DNA from: RPQJ01 sp046347155
Lineage (GTDB): Bacteria; Pseudomonadota; Gammaproteobacteria; Steroidobacterales; Steroidobacteraceae
Length of the DNA: 64,000 nucleotides
Direction of reading: 5' to 3'
Assembly (NCBI GenBank): GCA_046347155.1
Contig: JAXMGT010000002.1
Span: forward strand, 496,001 to 560,000
Notes under the pieces: model-generated
What the model saw: only the letters and a program-made list of their open reading frames with translations
Databases searched by the model: none
What the model was told of the DNA's origin: nothing
Translations under genes and position numbers: made by a program
Shown: in pieces, positions 60,535 through 64,000 of the stretch
Numbering within the stretch: position 1 is the stretch's first letter
Layout of the letters: each line of letters starts with the position of its first letter

Positions 60535-60972
60535 TCAGTTCGCGTGCGCACGCAGCCAGGTCTCGAGGATCAGGCGCGCCGCGTTCGCGTCGATGTCCTC
60601 GCGCCTGACCCGCCGCGTCCGCGCGCCCGTGCGCCGGACCTCGCGCAGTTCGGCCTGGGCGGCCGAGGAGGTCAGGCGCTCGTCCACGAATTCCACTGGC
60701 AGGCCGTAACGCCGCTCGAGCTCGCGTGCGAAGCCGCGGCAGACTCCGGTGAGGACGGTCTCGGAACCGTCCATATTATAAGGGAGGCCCACCAGCAGCC
60801 GCGTGGGGGACCACTCCCGGACGGCCCGGCCCACGGCGTCCCAGTCCGGCGCCTGGGCGACCGGGATCACCCCGGCCGGGCTCGCCGATCCCGTCAGCGT
60901 CTGGCCGACGGCGAGGCCGATCCGGCGGGCGCCGTAGTCGAAGGCGAGCAGGACTTCCCCGCGCGAGGACAC
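60535..60972 (-). CDS. ruvX: RuvX/YqgF putative Holliday junction resolvase
   Basis: RNase H-fold protein of 145 residues. LLAFDYGARRIGLAVG at the start carries the first catalytic Asp. VGLPYNMDGSE and VEFVDERLTSSAAQAEL supply the others, and the final DANAARLILETWL matches the family end. It is needed for 16S rRNA maturation in E. coli rather than proven recombination. The GTG start at 60972 follows yqgE by eight bases. Confidence 0.93.
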   Translation of the reverse strand: MSSRGEVLLAFDYGARRIGLAVGQTLTGSASPAGVIPVAQAPDWDAVGRAVREWSPTRLLVGLPYNMDGSETVLTGVCRGFARELERRYGLPVEFVDERLTSSAAQAELREVRRTGARTRRVRREDIDANAARLILETWLRAHAN

Positions 60973-60980
60973 GGGGCCGC

Positions 60981-61541
60981 TCAGGCGTGCCCGGCCTGGC
61001 TGGACAGGTGCAGCAGGTTGATCCCGAGCAGCCGCCCGGCGGCCTGCCAGCGGTCCTCCGGCGGCACCTCGAAGACCAGCGACTCGTCGGCCGGTGCCGT
61101 GAGCCAGGCGTTGCGGGCGAGTTCGTCCTCGAGCTGCCCGGCGTCCCACCCGGCGTAGCCGAGTGCGATGACCGCACGTTCGGGCCCGGCGCCGTTCGCG
61201 AGCGCGTCGAGGATGTCGCGCGACGTCGTGAGGTGCAGCCGGTCCGAGACCGGCAGCGTCGATTCCCAGGGCGGGCCGGGACTGTGCAGCACGAAGCCGC
61301 GTTCCGTCGCGACCGGTCCGCCCTGCAGCACGTGCTCCCCGGAGACCCGGGACCGCGAGGCGTCGAGCCCGAGCTGCGTGAACACGTCGCCGAGGTTCAT
61401 GCCGATCGGCCGGTTGATGACGATCCCGAGCGCGCCGCGCTCGCTGTGGTCGCAGACCAGCGTGACCGTCTGTGCGAAATTCGGGTCCTCGAGACCGGGC
61501 ATCGCGATCAGGAACTGGTTCGTGAGGAGGGTGCCCGGCAT
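60981..61541 (-). CDS. YqgE/AlgH family protein
   Basis: Protein of 186 residues. LLTNQFLIAMPGLEDPNFAQTVTLVCDHSERGALGIVINRP at the start, VLQGGPVATERGFVLH and YAGWDAGQLEDELARNAWL are the family hallmarks. The YqgE/AlgH family (COG1678) is found next to ruvX in most Gammaproteobacteria; in Pseudomonas it affects alginate expression. Biochemical activity is unknown. The ATG at 61541 was chosen over longer in-frame extensions lacking the family pattern. Confidence 0.94.
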   Translation of the reverse strand: MPGTLLTNQFLIAMPGLEDPNFAQTVTLVCDHSERGALGIVINRPIGMNLGDVFTQLGLDASRSRVSGEHVLQGGPVATERGFVLHSPGPPWESTLPVSDRLHLTTSRDILDALANGAGPERAVIALGYAGWDAGQLEDELARNAWLTAPADESLVFEVPPEDRWQAAGRLLGINLLHLSSQAGHA

Positions 61542-61584
61542 GGCGCCAGTATCCGTCCCGCCGCCGCCCCGGTACAAGGACCCG

Positions 61585-62466
61585 TCAGGGTTCGCCGAAG
61601 ACGGCGCCGTCGCCGAGGCGACCCTCGAGGAACTGCCACTCGTAGGCGAACCGGAGCACCGGGTAGCGCTCGCGCATCGCGCGTGGGAACGGATCGAACG
61701 GTGAGGCCAGCCGGACGATGCGCACCGCGGCCACGTCGAGTTCACGGTGGCCGCTCGAGCGCCGCACCAGCACTTCCTCGAGCGTCCCGTCGGCCCGGAT
61801 CGCCACCTCGAGCACCGGGTTGCCGGACATCGCCGCGCGCCGCGCCGCGTCCGGGAAGTTGAGCGTGCCGACGCGCTCGATTCGGCGCTTCCAGCCGTCC
61901 AGGTAGGACGCGATCACCGACTCGCGCGTGTCGGCGAGCAGCCGGTCGTCGGTCGGGCGCTCGCCCCGCAGGTGCAGGTCCGCGTCGGAGGCCGTCGCGT
62001 TCGCGCCGATCTGCGCGAGCACCCGGGAATCGATCGGCAGCGCCGTGTAGGTGGGTGGCGCGTCCGCGCCGGCGGTGGTCCGGGCCGTGCGGCCCGTCTC
62101 GGCCGCCAGCACCTGGGCGCCGCCCGGATCGGCCGCGCTGGCCGCGTCCTCGAGCGACTGGCCCCCGGCCACGCCCTCGTGTTCGATGAGCGCCGCGGTC
62201 GACTCGGGCAGCGAGGTGCGCTGCCGCTCGCGCCCGGTCCCGGACCCGTGCTGGTTGCGCTGGGCGAGGTAGGCCGCGTCCTCGTTCGCGCGCTCGTTCG
62301 GGCCGTCGGGCACCAGCAGCACCTCGAGCGTCGGCAGCGGCGCATCGCGCGGTGGCGGGGCGCTGAACTTCACGCCGAGGATCACGATCCCGTGGACGAG
62401 CGCCGCGACGAACACGGCCGTGACCAGGCGGTCCTCGGGACGGTCGCTGCGGATGCGCAGTTCCAC
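61585..62466 (-). CDS. TonB-like energy transducer
   Basis: Inner-membrane-anchored periplasmic protein of 293 residues. A single N-terminal helix (LVTAVFVAALVHGIVILGV near residues 14-32), a Pro- and charge-rich linker, then a C-terminal TonB domain with GNPVLEVAIRADGTLEEVLVRRSSGH and LDVAAVRIVRLASPFDPF. The domain is followed by an unusual tail (EWQFLEGRLGDGAVFGEP). It occupies the tonB3 position next to gshB as in Pseudomonas aeruginosa, where that gene is linked to twitching. The GTG start at 62466 follows gshB by two bases. Confidence 0.9.
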   Translation of the reverse strand: MELRIRSDRPEDRLVTAVFVAALVHGIVILGVKFSAPPPRDAPLPTLEVLLVPDGPNERANEDAAYLAQRNQHGSGTGRERQRTSLPESTAALIEHEGVAGGQSLEDAASAADPGGAQVLAAETGRTARTTAGADAPPTYTALPIDSRVLAQIGANATASDADLHLRGERPTDDRLLADTRESVIASYLDGWKRRIERVGTLNFPDAARRAAMSGNPVLEVAIRADGTLEEVLVRRSSGHRELDVAAVRIVRLASPFDPFPRAMRERYPVLRFAYEWQFLEGRLGDGAVFGEP

Positions 62467-62468
62467 GG

Positions 62469-63431
62469 TCAGCCGGGCCGCCGCCGCTCGATCGCCTCGA
62501 CGAGGAGTCCGCCCACGTCGAGGCCGAACTGCCGGTCGAGTTCCCGCGCGCCGGTCGGGCTCGTCACGTTGATCTCGGTGACGTAGCCCCCGATCACGTC
62601 GAGCCCGACGAACAGCATCCCCCGGTCGCGCAGCGCCGGGCCGATCCGGGAGGCGAGCCAGCGGTCGCGCTCGTCGAGCGGGCGGCCGACGCCTTTCGCG
62701 CCGGCGGCCAGGTTGCCGCGGTTGTCGGCCGGGGACGGGATGCGCGCGAGTGCATACGGCACGGGCTCGCCGTCGACCAGGATCACCCGGGCGTCGCCGG
62801 TCGTGACGATCTCCGGCAGGTAGCGCTGCACGATCGCGTAGCGCTGGCCGTAGTCGGTCAGCGTCTCGAACACGACGTTCGCGTTCTTGTCGCCCGCGTC
62901 GAGCACGAAGATCGACCGGCCGCCCATCCCGTGCAGCGGCTTGCAGACCGCGCGGCCGTGCTCGCGCAGGAAGGCGTGCATGTGCGACATGTCCCGCGTG
63001 ATGAGCGTCGGGGCGCAGCACTCCGGGAACCAGGCCGTGTAGACCTTCTCGTTCATGTCCCGGAGCCCCTGGGGCCGGTTCACGACCAGGGCCCCGGCGA
63101 CTTCGGCCCGCTCGAGGATGTACGTCGCGTAGACGTACTCCGTGTCGAACGGGGGGTCCTTGCGCATCAGGATCGCGTCGTAGGCACCGAGCGGGCCGAC
63201 CACGGCGTCGCTGAGCGTGTGCCAGTCGGACGGGTCGTCCCGCACCTCGACCGGGCGGCTCCGGCCCATCGCGACGCCGTCCCGCAGCCACAGGTCGCCG
63301 AGTTCGAGGTAATGGAGCGCGTGGCCGCGACGCTGCGCCGCCAGCGTCATCGCGAGCGTCGTGTCCTTCGCCGGCTTGATGTGGTCGATGGGATCCATCA
63401 CCACCGCGATGCTGAGCCGCCGTCCCGTCAT
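62469..63431 (-). CDS. gshB: Glutathione synthase
   Basis: ATP-grasp enzyme of 320 residues that joins glycine to gamma-glutamylcysteine. The N-terminal IAVVMDPIDHIKPAKDTTLAMTLAAQRRGH, MRKDPPFDTEYVYATYIL, KPLHGMGGRSIFVL (ATP-grasp loop) and INVTSPTGARELDR are all family signatures. It is the most upstream gene of the minus-strand block gshB-tonB-yqgE-ruvX-pyrB-pyrK and is divergent from pilG. Confidence 0.96.
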   Translation of the reverse strand: MTGRRLSIAVVMDPIDHIKPAKDTTLAMTLAAQRRGHALHYLELGDLWLRDGVAMGRSRPVEVRDDPSDWHTLSDAVVGPLGAYDAILMRKDPPFDTEYVYATYILERAEVAGALVVNRPQGLRDMNEKVYTAWFPECCAPTLITRDMSHMHAFLREHGRAVCKPLHGMGGRSIFVLDAGDKNANVVFETLTDYGQRYAIVQRYLPEIVTTGDARVILVDGEPVPYALARIPSPADNRGNLAAGAKGVGRPLDERDRWLASRIGPALRDRGMLFVGLDVIGGYVTEINVTSPTGARELDRQFGLDVGGLLVEAIERRRPG

Positions 63432-63530
63432 CGTTCGCTCCCGGGGCGACGTCGTCGCCCGCGTGTGACCCCGGTCATGTTATCGAAACCCGCCGATGGC
63501 AGGGCCCCTCCCAATATGTTAAAAACACGC

Positions 63531-63567
63531 CGCGAGCACCGCCTCGCGCTTTAGCGTCGTGCTCGCG
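63531..63567. repeat. 9-base inverted repeat in the pilG leader
   Basis: CGCGAGCAC at 63531-63539 and its reverse complement at 63559-63567 frame a 19-base loop. Five T residues follow at 63572-63576, just before pilG. It may be an attenuator-like or regulator-binding element. Confidence 0.45.
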
Positions 63568-63597
63568 ATGCTTTTTCCCGTGCGAGGGTCCACAGGC

Positions 63598-64000
63598 ATG
63601 GAACAAACGGCCGCCAGCAACAGCAGGCCGCGGTTGGCGGGGCTCAAGGTGCTGGTCATCGACGACAGCAAGACCATCCGCCGCACCGCCGAGACGCTGC
63701 TCGCCCGCGAGGGCTGCGAGGTCTACACCGCCGTCGACGGCTTCGACGCCTTGTCCAAGGTGGCCGACCACCAGCCGGACATCGTGTTCGTCGACATCAT
63801 GATGCCCCGGCTCGACGGCTACCAGACCTGTTCGCTGATCAAGCACAACAAGGTCTTCCGCCGCATCCCGGTCATCATGCTGTCGTCGAAGGACGGGCTG
63901 TTCGACCGGGCGCGCGGCCGGATCGTGGGCTCGGAGCACTACCTGACGAAGCCCTTCACCCGCGAAGAGCTGCTCTCCGCGATCGAGACCCACGTCCAGC
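63598..64000 (+). CDS. pilG: Twitching motility response regulator PilG (cut by window edge)
   Basis: CheY-like receiver, 134 residues visible of a protein usually near 135. The acidic pocket Asp22-Asp23 lies in LVIDDSKTIRRTAE, the phosphorylation site is Asp66 in VFVDIMMPRLDGYQTC, and Lys118 is in YLTKPF. VIMLSSKDGLFDRARGRIVGS is nearly identical in pattern to Pseudomonas PilG. It controls pilus extension through the Chp chemosensory pathway. The MEQ start at 63598 fits PilG; an in-frame ATG at 63568 inside the inverted repeat is less likely. The stop lies beyond the window. Confidence 0.93.
   Translation, partial: MEQTAASNSRPRLAGLKVLVIDDSKTIRRTAETLLAREGCEVYTAVDGFDALSKVADHQPDIVFVDIMMPRLDGYQTCSLIKHNKVFRRIPVIMLSSKDGLFDRARGRIVGSEHYLTKPFTREELLSAIETHVQ

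Overview
The window is GC-rich chromosomal DNA with many GTG and TTG starts and tightly overlapping genes. The gene content points to a gammaproteobacterium outside the enterics. It has the rpsU-yqeY-dnaG-rpoD macromolecular synthesis block divergent from tsaD, and a yggS-proC-yggT-yggU block divergent from pilT-pilU. A pyrB-ruvX-yqgE-tonB-gshB block leads up to pilG, a neighbour order I recall from Pseudomonas aeruginosa. An aryl-polyene cluster and a split B12-dependent ribonucleotide reductase (nrdJa-nrdJb) are also present. A lineage such as Steroidobacterales, Nevskiales or Xanthomonadales would fit, but this is inference and no species can be named.

Layout. 1-3043 (minus): TonB-dependent receptor (cut by the window edge), MFS transporter, single-domain asparaginase and a small GlsB/YeaQ membrane protein. 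3109-4168 (plus): quinone oxidoreductase and a CAU-anticodon tRNA. 4183-5445: an IS481-family insertion. 5534-9425 (plus): carbonic anhydrase, Ogt-type DNA repair, GltS and a lipoprotein-like TAXI solute-binding protein. 9422-10653 (minus): DUF4239 membrane protein and an unknown lipoprotein.

10991-26822: an aryl-polyene (APE) gene cluster in four transcription blocks of alternating strand. It encodes two acyl carrier proteins, two condensing ketosynthases plus a chain-length factor, one ketoreductase, four FabA/FabZ-like hotdog domains, a thioesterase, an aryl-acid adenylating enzyme and a methyltransferase. It also encodes two acyltransferases and a glycosyltransferase for lipid anchoring, and a LolA-like protein with an MMPL exporter for transport to the outer membrane. 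One dehydratase is fused to a COG4648 membrane protein.

26959-42255: rpoD, dnaG, a COG3687 protein, yqeY and rpsU (minus); tsaD, folB and folK (plus); pteridine reductase (minus); a MidA-type methyltransferase and uppP (plus); cca (minus); a COG4324 putative aminopeptidase (plus); an NDUFA9-like SDR and a Deg protease (minus). 42256-42818 is a large regulatory region with NrdR-box-like sites and a perfect palindrome ahead of nrdJa-nrdJb.

45801-64000: DUF3313 protein, an L,D-transpeptidase with four copies of an NPFLTGSAA repeat, ppnN, a small unknown, msrB, a YbhB-like protein, an alpha/beta hydrolase, HU, the yggS-proC-yggT-yggU-DUF4426 block, three tandem PilT-family ATPases, a SpoIIAA-like protein, pyrK-pyrB, ruvX, yqgE, a TonB-like protein, gshB and the start of pilG. 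No CRISPR array, prophage, rRNA or plasmid-type origin was seen.
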